The notes under the pieces were generated by a model that saw only the letters and a list, made by a program, of their open reading frames with translations, had not been told where the DNA came from and made no database searches. The translations under genes were made by a program, and so were the position numbers. A stretch of 5,944 nucleotides of DNA from NCBI GenBank assembly GCA_031282465.1, contig JAITDR010000208.1, positions 1 through 5,944 on the forward strand. The letters run 5' to 3'. This document shows, piece after piece, positions 5,689-5,944 of the stretch; position 1 is the first letter of the stretch; each line of letters begins with the position of its first letter. The stretch is from Desulfovibrio sp. Lineage in GTDB: Bacteria; Desulfobacterota; Desulfovibrionia; Desulfovibrionales; Desulfovibrionaceae.

Positions 5689-5893
5689 AAAAAGTAAAAT
5701 GCGGCTTTCCTGCACCGGCGCATGCGCACAAAACAAGCGAGGAGGTATCCCGGTGGAGTGCGCCCGCTGCCTGCGCAGGCAAACACGGCAAAACACGGAG
5801 GGATTTGCCGCCGCCGCGCACGGCATGAGCCGGCGGAAAGCGCATTGTTGTTGAGCCCGGCTGCAGGGAAGTCGTCCGAGCGGCCTGCGGCTG

Positions 5894-5920
5894 AAAAATT
5901 TTCTTCGCTGCGCCGAGAAA
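5894..5920 (-). terminator. Weak terminator-like hairpin with T-run near the right edge
   Basis: On the minus strand TTTCTCG (5920-5914) can pair with CGAAGAAA (5907-5900) across a 6-base loop with one bulged A, and is followed by ATTTTTC (5899-5893). It could end transcription of a gene lying beyond the right edge. On the plus strand the same hairpin is followed by TACC and seven Ts. The stem is short and mostly A-T, so it may be nothing more than A/T-rich upstream DNA. Confidence 0.25.
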
Positions 5921-5944
5921 TACCTTTTTTTGAGAAAATGGCAA

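Larger units (their letters stand above)
5680..5944 (-). promoter_or_regulatory. Leader/upstream region of the ribonuclease gene
   Basis: These 265 bases hold no gene I can support. The far end (5891-5944) is A/T-rich, unlike the rest of the window, and is where a promoter would be expected, though I find no good -35/-10 pair. Nearer the gene are a 14-base perfect palindrome, TGCCTGCGCAGGCA (5768-5781); a 10-base palindrome, GCGCATGCGC (5718-5727); and a direct repeat of AAACACGG (5781-5788 and 5791-5798). E. coli rne is autoregulated through hairpins in its long 5' leader, so a similar role is possible here, but no sequence match to that leader is claimed. Confidence 0.4.

Noticed and set aside
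5680..5826. In-frame upstream extension of the ribonuclease to the ATG at 5826
   Set aside because: The added 49 residues look random, and the ATG at 5679 has a good GAGGA site, so the shorter start is preferred.
5687..5944. Minus-strand frame of up to 85 codons (TTG start at the edge, or ATG at 5845) ending in a TGA that overlaps the ribonuclease Shine-Dalgarno
   Set aside because: The stop/Shine-Dalgarno overlap is suggestive of a leader peptide, but neither start has a ribosome binding site in view and the product has no recognisable features.

Overview
The window is a GC-rich stretch with every convincing gene on the minus strand, so transcription runs from high to low coordinates. In transcription order it holds: a 5' leader (5944-5680); a large Rne/Rng-family ribonuclease (5679-2896); a 145-base gap with GC-rich stem-loops; a TauE/SafE-family membrane transporter (2750-1950); a membrane-anchored, cysteine-rich DUF116 protein (start uncertain, end 967); and the first 319 codons of rsmB, the 16S rRNA cytosine-967 methyltransferase gene, which runs off the left edge. 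No tRNA, rRNA, insertion sequence or CRISPR array was seen. The long plus-strand open frames are shadows of the minus-strand genes.

The DUF116-RsmB pairing, a TauE-type sulfite/organosulfonate exporter and high GC suggest a deltaproteobacterial sulfate or sulfite reducer of the Desulfovibrio/Bilophila type. This is inferred from gene content and family knowledge, not from a marker gene.

The genes look like housekeeping plus one transporter. RNase E/G does mRNA decay and rRNA/tRNA maturation, and RsmB does rRNA modification, so the flanks share an RNA/ribosome theme. DUF116 and rsmB are very tightly coupled: the rsmB Shine-Dalgarno overlaps the DUF116 stop codon and the gap is 7 bases. tauE has its own good Shine-Dalgarno and a weak promoter candidate.

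The most unusual object is the ribonuclease. Its catalytic core is complete and canonical, but it is preceded by about 440 residues of low-complexity, probably disordered sequence. That extension has four basic islands set in Ala/Thr/Ser/Asp/Pro-rich sequence, a 30-bp tandem repeat, and three A7-A8 homopolymer runs. This reverses the layout of E. coli RNase E, whose disordered scaffold is C-terminal. I see no clear new multi-gene system. The candidates for novelty are this extension, the ribonuclease leader, and the unexplained DUF116 protein.
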